The notes: generated from the sequence alone by a model not told the origin. DNA of 64,000 nucleotides from Rariglobus hedericola (GCF_007559335.1 NZ_VMBG01000001.1:1674001-1738000); one strand, 5' to 3'; shown: positions 18,166 to 27,213, counted from the first letter of the stretch. Numbers and translations are program-made.

Positions 18166-20046
18166 TCACTCCGCCGCCCGATCCGCATCCGTCGCCAGCG
18201 CGGGCTCCAGCGCGATGTTCTTCACGCGGATGCCCTTCATTTTTTGCATGATCAATTCGACGTGCTCGCTGGTTACATCGACCAGCGTGTGACGCTGGTG
18301 AATGTCCATCGCGCCGACGACATTGGCGGGCAGACGCGTGACACCCGCCACCTTGCCGACGATGTCGGCCGGCGTGATGAGCTGCTTGCGACCCACATTA
18401 AAGAACAACGTGGTCATGTTCGGCTCACGACCCGTGCGGGCTGCGCGCTGAAACTTCTGCTTCGACGGACGCACCGCGGCGGGTTCTTCGTTTTCAAACA
18501 ACGCCTTCTCCTTTTCGGAGGGCTCGACTGATACGGGAGCATCCTCGGCCTGCTTGTGCGGGGCATTCTGAAACGCCGGACGGTCTTCTTGGGCGGCAGG
18601 CGGAGCGATCTTGGGCTTGTTCGCAACCTTGGCAAAAGCGGCCGGAGCCGGACGCGGCGCCTCAGGCACGTAAGCCGGTGCCGGCGTATGCGCGGCCGGT
18701 TTTGTCGCTATCGCCTTCACGCCAGCTTTGGCGGGTGCCGGGGCAGCATCGGGTTTTTCGCCGCCATGCATCATGTGCAACAGCGCGGAAACCACATCGG
18801 TGCTCGGATAACCCTGCTCCATCAAGCGATCGATAAAGCGGTCCTGCTTGATGAACTTGGCCGCTTCGAGCACGCCGCGCACCTTTTCAAAAAACACGTT
18901 CTCACGCGCCTCTTCGACTTGGTCGAGCGACGGCACATTCTCACGACGGATCTTCAATTTTCCGTAGCGGATCATGTTCTGCAAACCATAGAGCTCGCGG
19001 CCGGCGACGAACGTGAAGGCCTTGCCTTCGCGACCGGCGCGACCCGTGCGGCCCACGCGATGCGTGTAATCCTCGGCGTCATTCGGCAGGTCGAAGTTAA
19101 ACACCACTTCAAGGTCATCGACGTCGAGACCGCGCGCAGCGACATCCGTCGCCACGAGGAACTCGAAACCGCGGCGCTTGAACTTGTCCATCACGCGCGT
19201 GCGGGTCGACTGCGTGATGTCGCCATGCAGACGGTCGGTCGCATAACCGCGCGCGTGCAAGTGTTCGTCGAGCTCATCCACCATGACCTTGGTGGAACAG
19301 AAAATGATGCCGTAGCGGAAATCATGCAGATCGATCAGGCGCGTGAGCACGTCGATCTTGTAGCGGCGATCCACCTCGAAATAGACCTGATCCACCTTCG
19401 GCGCATTCTGCGCGAGCGCGGCGATCTTGACCCACTCCGGATTCGGCAGGAAGCGATTGATCATCGCCTGAATCGCTGGAGGCATCGTGGCCGAGAAGAA
19501 CAGCGACTGGCGCGTGGCCGGTGTCTCGGAAAGGATCTTCTCGATGTCATCGCGGAAGCCCATGTCCAACATGCGATCGCACTCGTCCAAGATGATCATC
19601 TTGAGGTTATCGAGACGCAGCGTGCCGCGCTCCATGTGGTCCATCACGCGACCGGGCGTGCCAATCACGATCTGAGCACCGCCCTCAAGGGCACGGATCT
19701 GGCGGTCATACGGCTGGCCGCCGAAAATCGGCACCTCGCGCACGCCGGTTTTGAAGAACGCGAGTTTAGCGATTTCCTCGGCCACCTGAACGGCGAGTTC
19801 GCGCGTCGGGCAAAGGATCAAGACCTGCACGGCCTTCTTCTTCGCATCCACCTTCTCGACGGCGGGAATGCCGAACGCGGCGGTTTTACCCGAACCGGTG
19901 GCCGACTGGCCGACCACGTCTTTGCCCGAGAGCAACAGCGGAATAACGGCGGTTTGGATCGGCGAAGCCTCTTCAAACCCCATCTTGTCCACGGCCTTCA
20001 ATACCTCGGCGGACAGCCCGAGCTCGGCAAATTTCAGTTTTTCCAT
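18166..20046 (-). CDS. deaD: DEAD-box RNA helicase with DbpA-type RNA-binding domain (DeaD/CsdA-like)
   Basis: A 626-residue ATP-dependent RNA helicase, probably for ribosome assembly and cold adaptation. The Q-motif (FEEASPIQTAVIP) and motif I SATGSGKT (48-55) are intact, followed by PTRELA and motif II as DECD (154-157) instead of DEAD. HRVGRTGRAGREGKA marks motif VI. Residues about 420-540 are a Pro/Ala-rich linker. The C-terminal 70 or so residues (RKQLITPADIVGKVAGVTRLPANVVG) match the DbpA RNA-binding fold. It is divergent from a second DEAD helicase across 86 bp. Confidence 0.94.
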   Translation of the reverse strand: MEKLKFAELGLSAEVLKAVDKMGFEEASPIQTAVIPLLLSGKDVVGQSATGSGKTAAFGIPAVEKVDAKKKAVQVLILCPTRELAVQVAEEIAKLAFFKTGVREVPIFGGQPYDRQIRALEGGAQIVIGTPGRVMDHMERGTLRLDNLKMIILDECDRMLDMGFRDDIEKILSETPATRQSLFFSATMPPAIQAMINRFLPNPEWVKIAALAQNAPKVDQVYFEVDRRYKIDVLTRLIDLHDFRYGIIFCSTKVMVDELDEHLHARGYATDRLHGDITQSTRTRVMDKFKRRGFEFLVATDVAARGLDVDDLEVVFNFDLPNDAEDYTHRVGRTGRAGREGKAFTFVAGRELYGLQNMIRYGKLKIRRENVPSLDQVEEARENVFFEKVRGVLEAAKFIKQDRFIDRLMEQGYPSTDVVSALLHMMHGGEKPDAAPAPAKAGVKAIATKPAAHTPAPAYVPEAPRPAPAAFAKVANKPKIAPPAAQEDRPAFQNAPHKQAEDAPVSVEPSEKEKALFENEEPAAVRPSKQKFQRAARTGREPNMTTLFFNVGRKQLITPADIVGKVAGVTRLPANVVGAMDIHQRHTLVDVTSEHVELIMQKMKGIRVKNIALEPALATDADRAAE

Positions 20047-20132
20047 GCGACACCTTATGCAGCCCCGCCGCGAAATGAGAGCCTAAAGATTTCCCCTCGC
20101 CATCGTCGGTGTTCCCCCCGCCAATCTGCGCC

Positions 20133-21473
20133 ATGCCTTTTTCCAAACTCGGTCTCTACTCCAGCCTCGTGCGCGGCGCGCAAGCCTTGGGCTATACCGA
20201 GCCCACGCCGATCCAGGCGCAGGCCATCCCCGTTGTGCTCTCCGGGCGTGATTTGATCGCTTCCGCGCAGACCGGCACCGGAAAAACCGCCGCATTCGCC
20301 CTCCCCATTCTCAACCGCCTCGGCCCCCACCGCGCCACCGGCCCCCGCGTGCTCGTGCTCGAACCCACCCGCGAACTCGCCGCGCAGGTCGATGAATCGT
20401 TCCACGCCCTCGGTAAATTCACCGATTTCAAATCCGTCGTGCTCCACGGCGGCGTCACCCTCGGACCTCAGCGCAACGCCCTGCGCGCCGGCGTCGATGT
20501 GATCGTCGCCACCACCGGCCGTCTCCGTGAGTTCCTCGACGGCACGCTCATCAACCTCTCGTCCATCGAGGTGCTCGTCCTCGATGAAGTGGACCGCATG
20601 TTGGACATGGGTTTCATCGAAGACGTCAAAGCCATCGTGAAACTCTGCCCTGCCACGCGGCAGACGCTCCTCTTCTCCGCCACGATTCCGCCGAAGCTCG
20701 AAGAGGTCGCCAAGTTCGCCTTGCGCAACGCCCACCGCATCGAGATCGCCCGCACGCGCCCCGTGACCGAGTCGGTCAACCACGTGATCCACCCGGTCTC
20801 CGAAAACCAAAAGCTCGACCTGCTCTACACGCTGCTCAAGCGCGACGATTTCAAGAGCGTGATCGTCTTCACCCGCACGCGCAAAGGCGCCGACCGCGTC
20901 GCCCACCAGCTGCGCCTCGAAAACCAGGCCTGCGTCGTCATCCATGCCGAACGCACGCAAGGCCAGCGCGTGGATGCCCTGGATAAATTCAAGACCGGGC
21001 GCTGCGGCGTGCTCGTCGCCACCGACATCGCCGCGCGCGGCATCGACGTCGCCGGCGTGTCGCATGTCATCAATTTCGACGTGCCGCTCCACGCCGAGGA
21101 TTATGTCCACCGCATCGGCCGCACGGGTCGCGCCGCCGCCACGGGTGATGCCGTGACGCTCGTCACTCCGCAGGAAGCCAACGAGATCGTCGCCATCGAG
21201 AAACTCATCGGCCAGTCCATCCCGGTCGTGCCCGTGGAAGGTTTTGCTTACGAAGGCGGAGCCGCCCCGCGCGTCGATCCGGCCAACTCGCTCGCCAACT
21301 CACCGAAGCGCGCCGGACACCAGCAATCCCTCGGCAAGGGCGGCAAACAAAAGGGCGACGCCGGCAACAATCAGGATAAGACCTACAAGGGCAAAGCCTT
21401 CGGCGGCGGTCATCCGACTTGGCACTCGAAGGGCAAACCCGGTGCCCACTGGCGCGACCGCAAGGGCCGTTAA
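20133..21473 (+). CDS. rhlE: DEAD-box RNA helicase, RhlE-like
   Basis: A 446-residue helicase core with a short basic tail. The Q-motif is YTEPTPIQAQAIP, motif I AQTGTGKT (45-52), motif Ia PTRELA, motif II DEVD (151-154) and motif VI HRIGRTGRAAATGDA. The last 60 residues are rich in Lys, Gly and Gln (GKGGKQKGDAGNNQDKTYKG), a typical RhlE-type RNA-binding tail. ATG 20133 was chosen over GTG 20109 because the helicase family starts at the F-x-x-L-G-L segment. The gene symbol is by family resemblance. The intergenic gap to the divergent deaD is only 86 bp. Confidence 0.9.
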   Translation: MPFSKLGLYSSLVRGAQALGYTEPTPIQAQAIPVVLSGRDLIASAQTGTGKTAAFALPILNRLGPHRATGPRVLVLEPTRELAAQVDESFHALGKFTDFKSVVLHGGVTLGPQRNALRAGVDVIVATTGRLREFLDGTLINLSSIEVLVLDEVDRMLDMGFIEDVKAIVKLCPATRQTLLFSATIPPKLEEVAKFALRNAHRIEIARTRPVTESVNHVIHPVSENQKLDLLYTLLKRDDFKSVIVFTRTRKGADRVAHQLRLENQACVVIHAERTQGQRVDALDKFKTGRCGVLVATDIAARGIDVAGVSHVINFDVPLHAEDYVHRIGRTGRAAATGDAVTLVTPQEANEIVAIEKLIGQSIPVVPVEGFAYEGGAAPRVDPANSLANSPKRAGHQQSLGKGGKQKGDAGNNQDKTYKGKAFGGGHPTWHSKGKPGAHWRDRKGR

Positions 21474-21498
21474 GACCCGCGGAATTTAGACAGAATTA

Positions 21499-21539
21499 AC
21501 AGGATGGAAGCAGGATGTCGGAGCCAGCGTTCATCCTGT
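21499..21539. repeat. ACAGGATG inverted repeat between convergent genes
   Basis: ACAGGATG (21499-21506) and CATCCTGT (21532-21539) form an 8-bp inverted repeat, with a further CAGGATG copy at 21511-21517. The preceding AGACAGAATTAACAGGATG resembles the ACAGAATTAACAGGATT-type interspersed repeats I recall from Verrucomicrobiota and Planctomycetota genomes. It lies between the converging rhlE-like and purM genes and could serve as a bidirectional terminator. Confidence 0.5.
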
Positions 21540-21552
21540 CCCAAACTCCGCC

Positions 21553-22659
21553 TCAGCGCACCTGCAGCGTGCTGCCGTCGTATTCGAGACCGAGCGACGG
21601 AATCACCACAGCCTTGCGGTCGCCGTCTTTCTTCACGGTGCCGGCGTGCCACGCGGTGTAGCCCGAGGCCTTGGCGGCGGCGAGGGTTGCGTCGAGCGCG
21701 TCGGGTGACACGTAGGCGGCGAAACCGATGCCTTGGTTAAAGGTCGCATACGCCTCGCGCAGCGTGATCGGACCGGCTTCACGGAGGAACTTGAAGAGCG
21801 CCGGCTCTTCGCCGGGGTTCGTAATCTCGTAAACAAACGGCTCGTCGAGACGCATCAGCTTGCGCCAACCGTGGCCGGTGACGTGCGAGACGTAGTTGAG
21901 TTTGATGCCGGCCTTTTGGCAGGCCGCGACGAACTTCACGTAGATGACCGACGGCGCGAGTAACGCTTCGCCGTAGGTGCGTGAATCGCCGTGGCCGATC
22001 GGCGTTTGATAACCTTGCGGCAGTTTCGAAGCGATCAGACGGCAGAGCGACAGGCCGTTGGTCTGCACGCCGGACGAGGCAAGGAACACGATGGCGTCGC
22101 CGTCTTTCACGTCGCCGGTAATGCGCTGGGACTTCGGCTCAACTTTGCCAATCGCGGAACCGGCGAGCACGATGGCGTCGGCATTGACGATGCCGCGGAG
22201 CGTGGGCGTTTCGCCACCGCCCCAGACAGCGCCGGCTTGGCGGCAGCCTTCGGCCCAGCCCTCGACGAGCGCTTCCATGCGCTTCGCGTCCGTGAACCAT
22301 GCGGACTCGCCGACCGCCGCATGCATGGCGACCGAGATCGGCAGGGCGCCGCAGGTCACCAGGTCATTGACGATGGTCGCGACGGTATCGATGGAGATCT
22401 CGCTGTAAAAATTCTTGCCCGTCTGCGCATAGACGGCGTCAGCCACGAGGTTCTTGGTGCCGAGACCTTCCTCGACGTGGGCGAGGAAGTGGGTGTCGGC
22501 CTCCATGAGGTAGCAGCTTTCGCCGCGCGTGTTGGCAGGCTCGGCGTAACCGTGCGAAGCGAGGAGCGGCGCGGTGGTCTTGGCTGCCTTCTGGCAGGCG
22601 CGCTTGAAGGCGTCGAGTTGGTCGTAGTTAACGCCGGAGGATTCGTAGCTGAGGGACAT
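21553..22659 (-). CDS. purM: Phosphoribosylformylglycinamidine cyclo-ligase (AIR synthetase)
   Basis: A 368-residue enzyme that closes the imidazole ring in de novo purine synthesis, making AIR from FGAM with ATP. The N-terminus YESSGVNYDQLDAFK matches the family's SY-x-x-x-GV start. The glycine-rich segments AGAVWGGGETPTLRG and FLASSGVQTNGLSLCR mark the PurM/SelD fold. HVTGHGWRKLMRL in the C-terminal half matches the conserved HITGGG region. It starts 38 bp after purF in the same direction, so the two form a purine operon. Confidence 0.93.
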   Translation of the reverse strand: MSLSYESSGVNYDQLDAFKRACQKAAKTTAPLLASHGYAEPANTRGESCYLMEADTHFLAHVEEGLGTKNLVADAVYAQTGKNFYSEISIDTVATIVNDLVTCGALPISVAMHAAVGESAWFTDAKRMEALVEGWAEGCRQAGAVWGGGETPTLRGIVNADAIVLAGSAIGKVEPKSQRITGDVKDGDAIVFLASSGVQTNGLSLCRLIASKLPQGYQTPIGHGDSRTYGEALLAPSVIYVKFVAACQKAGIKLNYVSHVTGHGWRKLMRLDEPFVYEITNPGEEPALFKFLREAGPITLREAYATFNQGIGFAAYVSPDALDATLAAAKASGYTAWHAGTVKKDGDRKAVVIPSLGLEYDGSTLQVR

Positions 22660-22697
22660 GCAGAAGTGGACTCGTGGTTGTCAGGAATGGAAGACGC

Positions 22698-24605
22698 TCA
22701 GTAGCTGCGTCCGTCGCCTTTTTCGAAGTAGTTCAGGTAGGCCTGATTCACGACGCGAAAGCCGCCGGGGGTCGGATACTTGCCGGTGAAATACCAGTCG
22801 CCCGTGTGGTTCGGCACGGCGGCGTGCAGGTTTTCGATGGTCTGGAAGATCACCTCAAACTCACCCTTCCATTCGATGTTCTTCGGGCGCACCAGCTCGG
22901 TGATCTTAGCGGAAATCTGCTCGGGGGTGAACGGCTCGTAGATCTTGCGGACGTGGTTCACGCACTCGCCCTTCGCGACGGCCTGGCGACAGAGCTCGTA
23001 AACTTCCTGGAGGATGTGGCCTTGGCCGCTTTCCTTGAGGAGCGCGACGGTTGCCTCGAAGGCGACGAATTTGCCGAGCTCCGACATGTCGATGCCGTAG
23101 CAATCGGGGAAACGGATCTGCGGCGCGGTCGAGACGATCACGATCTTCTTCGGGTTGAGCCGCGAGAGGATGCGCAGAATCGAGCGACGCAGCGTGGTGC
23201 CGCGCACGATAGAGTCGTCCACGCACACGAGGTGATCCTTGGGCTTCACCGAGCCGTAGGTGATGTCGTAAACGTGGCTCGCGAGCTGGTTGCGCATGCC
23301 TTCCTGTCCGATGAAGGTGCGGATTTTGATGTCCTTCGACACGACCTTCTCACCGCGCGGCCAGTTGTGCAGAATGAGGTCGTCGATGAGTTCATCGGTG
23401 AGCGTGCCGGCCTTGGCGGCTTCACGCAGAGCGGTCTTCACCTCGATACGGCGCTTCTCACGCAGACCGTGCATCAGGCCATAGAAGGCGACTTCGGCCG
23501 TGTTCGGCACGAAGCTGAATACGGTGTTTTCCCAGTCGTGATTGACGGCTTTGAGGACCTGCTCGGTGAGGCGGCTGCCGAGGAGCTTACGCTCCTTGTA
23601 GATCTCAATGTCGTTACCGCGGGAGAAATAAATGCGCTCGAAGGAGCACGAGGTGCGCGGGAGCGGCGGGGTGAACGGCGCGGTGCTGATGGCGCCGTTG
23701 CGCTTCATCACGATCACGTTGCCGGGCGGGACTTCCTTCGGCTCTTCCAGCGTGAGATCGAACACTGTCATGAGCGGCGCGCGCTCGGAGGCGAAGGCGA
23801 TGACTTCGTCGTTCTGGAAATACCAGCAGGGGCGGATGCCCGACGGGTCGCGGGCGACGAAGGCGTCGCCGTTGCCGATGAGTCCGCAGAGGGTGTAACC
23901 GCCGTCCCACTTCGTCGCGGAGCGGGTGATGACGCGCGTCAGGTCGAGTTCGTCGCTGATCTTGCGCGAGGTCTCTTCGGGCGTGAGGCCTTCGCTGCGG
24001 AATTTGCGGAAGAGCTCGTCGTGTTCCTCGTCGAGGAAGAAGCCGATTTTTTCGAGCATCGCCTGGGTGTCGGTGGCGAAGATCGGGTGCTGGCCCATGG
24101 CGATGAGCGAGCGGTTGAGCTCCTCGGTGTTCGTCATGTTGAAGTTGCCGCACAGCGCGAGATTGCGCGTGGGCCAGGGCGAGCGGCGGAAAAACGGATG
24201 GCAGGACGAGATGTTGTAGCCGCCGCTGGTGCCGTAGCGCAGATGGCCCATGAGGAGCTCGCCACCGAAGTCGAAGTGCTTCTTCACCGTGTCGGCGAAC
24301 TCGGGATGGATGATCCCCTCGGCGACTTTCTCGTTATACTGCCCGAGGAGGGTTTTGAAAATCTTGTCGAGCGGGTTGGTCTTCACGCAACGCTCGCGGA
24401 ACATGAACGGATCGCCCGCGGCGATGTCGCTCTTCACGCAGGCCACACCGGCGCCGTCCTGGCCGCGATTGTGTTGCTTCTCCATGAGGAGAAACAGCTT
24501 CGTGAAGCCCCACAGCGGCGTGCCGTATTTTTCCTGGTAGTAGGAAAGCGGCTTCAGCAGCCGGACCATCGCAATACCGCATTCGTGGGTGATCTTGTCG
24601 CTCAT
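22698..24605 (-). CDS. purF: Amidophosphoribosyltransferase
   Basis: A 635-residue enzyme for the first committed step of purine synthesis, moving glutamine amide nitrogen to PRPP. The mature catalytic Cys follows an unusually long N-terminal stretch (MSDKITHECGIA, Cys9), so processing or tolerance of an eight-residue extension is expected. The glutaminase part has EKQHNRGQDGAG and HLRYGTSG. The phosphoribosyltransferase part has the PRPP loop VCVDDSIVRGTT near residues 459-470. It is about 130 residues longer than E. coli PurF, as in the long PurF group. First gene of purF-purM. Confidence 0.9.
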   Translation of the reverse strand: MSDKITHECGIAMVRLLKPLSYYQEKYGTPLWGFTKLFLLMEKQHNRGQDGAGVACVKSDIAAGDPFMFRERCVKTNPLDKIFKTLLGQYNEKVAEGIIHPEFADTVKKHFDFGGELLMGHLRYGTSGGYNISSCHPFFRRSPWPTRNLALCGNFNMTNTEELNRSLIAMGQHPIFATDTQAMLEKIGFFLDEEHDELFRKFRSEGLTPEETSRKISDELDLTRVITRSATKWDGGYTLCGLIGNGDAFVARDPSGIRPCWYFQNDEVIAFASERAPLMTVFDLTLEEPKEVPPGNVIVMKRNGAISTAPFTPPLPRTSCSFERIYFSRGNDIEIYKERKLLGSRLTEQVLKAVNHDWENTVFSFVPNTAEVAFYGLMHGLREKRRIEVKTALREAAKAGTLTDELIDDLILHNWPRGEKVVSKDIKIRTFIGQEGMRNQLASHVYDITYGSVKPKDHLVCVDDSIVRGTTLRRSILRILSRLNPKKIVIVSTAPQIRFPDCYGIDMSELGKFVAFEATVALLKESGQGHILQEVYELCRQAVAKGECVNHVRKIYEPFTPEQISAKITELVRPKNIEWKGEFEVIFQTIENLHAAVPNHTGDWYFTGKYPTPGGFRVVNQAYLNYFEKGDGRSY

Positions 24606-24759
24606 GTGTGGGAACAGAAATCCGTGGTCGTAACCACCTGCCGTTGGAAACGCTGGAAAGGGTTAAACATCGCGCACCTTAGCACAGAAACCAAATTCGT
24701 GCCGAAGAACCTGTCGCGCACTGCCATTTTCCCGCGTCAAAACCTCGCGGGTTGCGCGG

Positions 24760-24788
24760 TTGGCGGGAGTGGACGAATGCGTTATGTT
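24760..24788 (+). promoter_or_regulatory. Candidate sigma-70 promoter
   Basis: TTGGCG (24760-24765) and TATGTT (24783-24788) are separated by 17 bp, each with four of six consensus bases. A transcript would start near 24795. No plus-strand protein gene follows for 2.4 kb, which makes it either a small-RNA promoter or chance. Confidence 0.35.
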
Positions 24789-24794
24789 CACGGC

Positions 24795-24846
24795 CGTTAA
24801 AAGAAAACCATGACGCCTTGAATCCCCGACCGGTCAAGGGGTTTTT
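24795..24846 (+). ncRNA. Candidate short RNA ending in a terminator hairpin
   Basis: From the predicted start near 24795 a transcript of about 50 bases would run to the hairpin CCTTGA (24816-24821) with TCAAGG (24834-24839), followed by GG and five T residues (24842-24846). It could be a small RNA, or a remnant leader encoding M-T-P-stop. The evidence is structural only: a promoter-like pair and a terminator in the right order, in an otherwise empty region antisense to the purF 5' side. Confidence 0.3.
24816..24846 (+). terminator. Hairpin with T-tract (plus strand)
   Basis: The stem CCTTGA/TCAAGG gains two further C:G pairs inside the loop and is followed by GGTTTTT. The T-tract is only on the plus strand, so it does not serve the minus-strand TPR gene. 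Confidence 0.5.
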
Positions 24847-24908
24847 GCCTGCCGCGTTAACGCCGTGCTTCTTGCAATACGCCGCACAGAAACGCGCGAT
24901 CGATTCGG

Positions 24909-25664
24909 CTAAACCTTGGCCACGTGGGCCTTGGCGACTTTAATCCACTCGCCGTTTAGCCGACGATAGTGACGATCACCGTGTTTGGCGTGGCTGATAA
25001 TTTCCCGAAACAGCCGGCCGGCTTCATCCGTGCGGCCGGTTTTGTTAAGCAGTTGCGCATATCGACTGCGCGCCTCTTCGCCCGAACCGACCGAAACGGC
25101 CTCTTCATACGTGCGTAGCGCCAAGGTCTCGTCCCCAAGCGCCTCATGGCAGCGAGCCGCCAGCAAAAACCGGGCGGGCGCCGCATGCCGCGACCGGAGT
25201 TCATCAAGGCGGGTGAGATCGGCCAGCGCTTCGTCATAGCGGCCGGCGGCAAAATAAACCTGCGCTCGTTCGTAGGTCAGGAGCGGGTCGTCTTTGAAGA
25301 CGCCCTGCAGACAGTCGTTGAGCGTATCAAGCGCCTCAGGAAAGCGTTTGGCCGAGGCCAACGCCTGGGCAAGCCGCGTGCGGTTTTGCGTGGTATTGGA
25401 AAACTCCAGTTGCTCCCGCATCTTCGAAATCGTGCGCGCCGAGGTCTGCGGAACCTTAAACGATGCACCGCCACGACGGCCACCGGTCTTCAGGCCGGGC
25501 AGGATTTCCATGCAGAAATAAATCGCCGATCCGAAAAATGGCAGAAACAGGATGAGCATGATCCAGAGGTAGCTCCGGTCGTTGCGGATCACGTGCACGA
25601 TACAAAAAATCTTAAGCGCGACTTCGAGCGCCGTGGGCAGGGAGTAGATGCCGAAAAATTCCAT
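24909..25664 (-). CDS. Membrane-anchored tetratricopeptide repeat protein
   Basis: A 251-residue protein. The first 58 residues resemble the PLDc_N domain: two membrane helices (about 8-24 and 32-52) around the HVIRNDRSYLWIMLILF turn, as in the N-terminus of cardiolipin synthases but without catalytic domains. Residues 90-230 hold TPR-like units (EALDTLNDCLQG, RYDEALADLTRLDEL, ALRTYEEAVSVGSGEEARSRYAQLL). It is probably an inner-membrane scaffold with a cytosolic TPR domain. The Xer gene ends 67 bp upstream in the same direction, so co-transcription is possible. Confidence 0.82.
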   Translation of the reverse strand: MEFFGIYSLPTALEVALKIFCIVHVIRNDRSYLWIMLILFLPFFGSAIYFCMEILPGLKTGGRRGGASFKVPQTSARTISKMREQLEFSNTTQNRTRLAQALASAKRFPEALDTLNDCLQGVFKDDPLLTYERAQVYFAAGRYDEALADLTRLDELRSRHAAPARFLLAARCHEALGDETLALRTYEEAVSVGSGEEARSRYAQLLNKTGRTDEAGRLFREIISHAKHGDRHYRRLNGEWIKVAKAHVAKV

Positions 25665-25731
25665 CGTCCCACCGCTACCAAGAGAACGGGATCACGCAAG
25701 GCCTTCCCGCGCAGCTTTCCCGCCTCGAAAA

Positions 25732-26730
25732 TCAGCGGCCGGTTTGGTTGCGCGGATGGAATTTCGCGTGCTGGTCGAGCAGACGTTTTTCCTCCACCGC
25801 GGTGTAGATCTGGGTCGTCGCGATATTAACGTGTCCGAGCATCTCTTGGATCGCACGCAGGTCCGCCCCGCCGCCGAGCAAATGCGTCGCAAAGGAATGC
25901 CGCAGCAAATGCGGTTTCACCGGTTTGGTGATGCCGGCCTGCTTCGCGTATTTTTTCACGAGCACCCACAACATCTGTCGCGAGATCGCCGTGCCGCGTT
26001 CACTCAGGAAGAGCTGGCTGCTCGTCTTCGGTTTCACGAAATGCGGACGCCCCGCCGTCAAATAAGCACCCAGCGCCTCGGACGCTTTACCGCCCACCGG
26101 CACCACGCGCTCCTTCGAGCCTTTGCCGAACACACGCAGGAAACCGGCTTCGAGATCGACTTGCTGGATGTTGAGTCCCGCGAGTTCCGACACGCGCAGT
26201 CCGCTCGAATAAAACAACTCCAGGATCGCCCGGTCGCGCAGCGCATGCGCATCGCCGCCGACCGGCGCGGACAACAGCGCATCGATCTCCGTCGTGTTGA
26301 GCGTGCCTGGCATTTTGCGCCGCAACTTCGGCCCTTGAAGCAACTCCGTAAAATCATCGGTCCTGACCCGCTCGCGCACGAGGTGACGGGCAAACATGCG
26401 GAGCGCGGAGAGTTTTCGAGCGAGGCTGGCCACGGAGTAGTCCGTGCTCTCCGCATCATCCGGCGCATTCGATGCCGGCTCGATCTTCAGGGAATACAAC
26501 CACGCCATCACGTGGTCCCCCGTCGCGGCCTTCCAACTTTTCACTCCGACGCGGGCGAGGTGCGCGGCGCACTGTCGCAGATCACTCTCGTAGGCTTCGA
26601 GCGTGCGGTCGGAGCGACCGCGTTCGAGCGTGAGCGAGTTGCCGAAATCGCGGATCGGATCATCGAGGTCGTCGGGCAATCCGCCGCCGGCCGCGTCGGG
26701 CGCATCAGGATGTGAAAAAGGGTCGGCCAC
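25732..26730 (-). CDS. xerC: Tyrosine recombinase of the XerC/XerD family
   Basis: A 332-residue site-specific recombinase, most likely for resolving chromosome dimers at dif. The N-terminal SAM-like core-binding domain is followed by the catalytic domain with YSSGLRVSELAGLN (first Arg), HLLRHSFATHLL (HxxR), the conserved LGHVNIATTQIYT, and the nucleophile Tyr about 26 residues from the end. GTG 26730 is proposed; TTG 26739 is an alternative, and no ATG lies near. XerC and XerD cannot be told apart from sequence alone, so the symbol is tentative. No phage or integron genes surround it. Confidence 0.85.
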   Translation of the reverse strand: MADPFSHPDAPDAAGGGLPDDLDDPIRDFGNSLTLERGRSDRTLEAYESDLRQCAAHLARVGVKSWKAATGDHVMAWLYSLKIEPASNAPDDAESTDYSVASLARKLSALRMFARHLVRERVRTDDFTELLQGPKLRRKMPGTLNTTEIDALLSAPVGGDAHALRDRAILELFYSSGLRVSELAGLNIQQVDLEAGFLRVFGKGSKERVVPVGGKASEALGAYLTAGRPHFVKPKTSSQLFLSERGTAISRQMLWVLVKKYAKQAGITKPVKPHLLRHSFATHLLGGGADLRAIQEMLGHVNIATTQIYTAVEEKRLLDQHAKFHPRNQTGR

Positions 26731-26737
26731 CGGACAC

Positions 26738-26766
26738 AAAAAAGACGCCGTCGGATGGACGGCGTC
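26738..26766 (-). terminator. Rho-independent terminator of infA
   Basis: A perfect 9-bp stem, GACGCCGTC (26744-26752) with GACGGCGTC (26758-26766), and a 5-base loop, followed on the minus strand by six U residues (A 26738-26743). It ends only 8 bp before the proposed Xer start codon. Confidence 0.9.
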
Positions 26767-26797
26767 GATTGAAATAAGCGGATGCTCCGGAGATCGC

Positions 26798-27067
26798 TCA
26801 GTAGCGACGCTTGCGGGCCTGGAACGGCTGGGCGTTCACGTCCTTCATGCGGTAGGTGATGCGCGCCTTCTCGAGATCATAGGGGCTCATCTCCATCTTC
26901 ACGCCGTCGCCGGCCGCGATCTTGATGAAGTTCTTGCGGAGCTTGCCGGAGATGTGCGCGAGCACGATGTGACCGTTGGACAACTGGACCTTGAACATCG
27001 TGCCGGGGAGGACGGTCACGACTTTACCTTCAACTTCGATGGACTTGCCGTCAGAGGATTCAGACAT
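26798..27067 (-). CDS. infA: Translation initiation factor IF-1
   Basis: An 89-residue S1-like OB-fold protein that binds the ribosomal A site during initiation. The recognisable core is [20 protein letters not shown], then [19 protein letters not shown] and [21 protein letters not shown]. It has about 15 more residues than E. coli IF-1, at both ends: an acidic start (MSESSDGKS) and a basic tail (FQARKRRY). ATG 27067 was chosen over an upstream in-frame start at 27082. A strong terminator follows, so it is probably monocistronic. Confidence 0.95.
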   Translation of the reverse strand: MSESSDGKSIEVEGKVVTVLPGTMFKVQLSNGHIVLAHISGKLRKNFIKIAAGDGVKMEMSPYDLEKARITYRMKDVNAQPFQARKRRY

Positions 27068-27213
27068 GGTTAACAGCGGCAACGAGGCCAGGGACAGGGA
27101 TGATCATGCGTTCAGGTCGGTGTATAAAAGCTACTTGTAAGGCATCTGCCCCCCTCGTAAGTCAAGGTTTTCCTCGGAAGGCCGGTTGCGGCTCACCACC
27201 CGTCCGCGCACCC

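Larger units (their letters stand above)
24606..24908. other. 303-bp intergenic region upstream of purF with a candidate small transcript on the other strand
   Basis: There is no credible protein gene here. The half nearest purF should hold its promoter, but I see no convincing -35/-10 pair on the minus strand. On the plus strand lie a plausible promoter, a four-codon open frame (ATG ACG CCT TGA, 24810-24821) and a terminator hairpin. These are listed separately. Confidence 0.6.

Noticed and set aside
22674-24800. A 708-codon open frame on the plus strand opposite purF
   Set aside because: Low-complexity composition and no motifs; purF on the other strand is unmistakable.
24752-24943. A 63-codon plus-strand frame after purF
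   Set aside because: It passes through the terminator hairpin, has no start context and has unlikely composition (Arg/Pro/Trp-rich).
25732-26730. An integron or genomic-island integrase
   Set aside because: The sequence and neighbours (infA, TPR protein) fit a house-keeping Xer recombinase, and no attachment-site repeats or cargo were seen.
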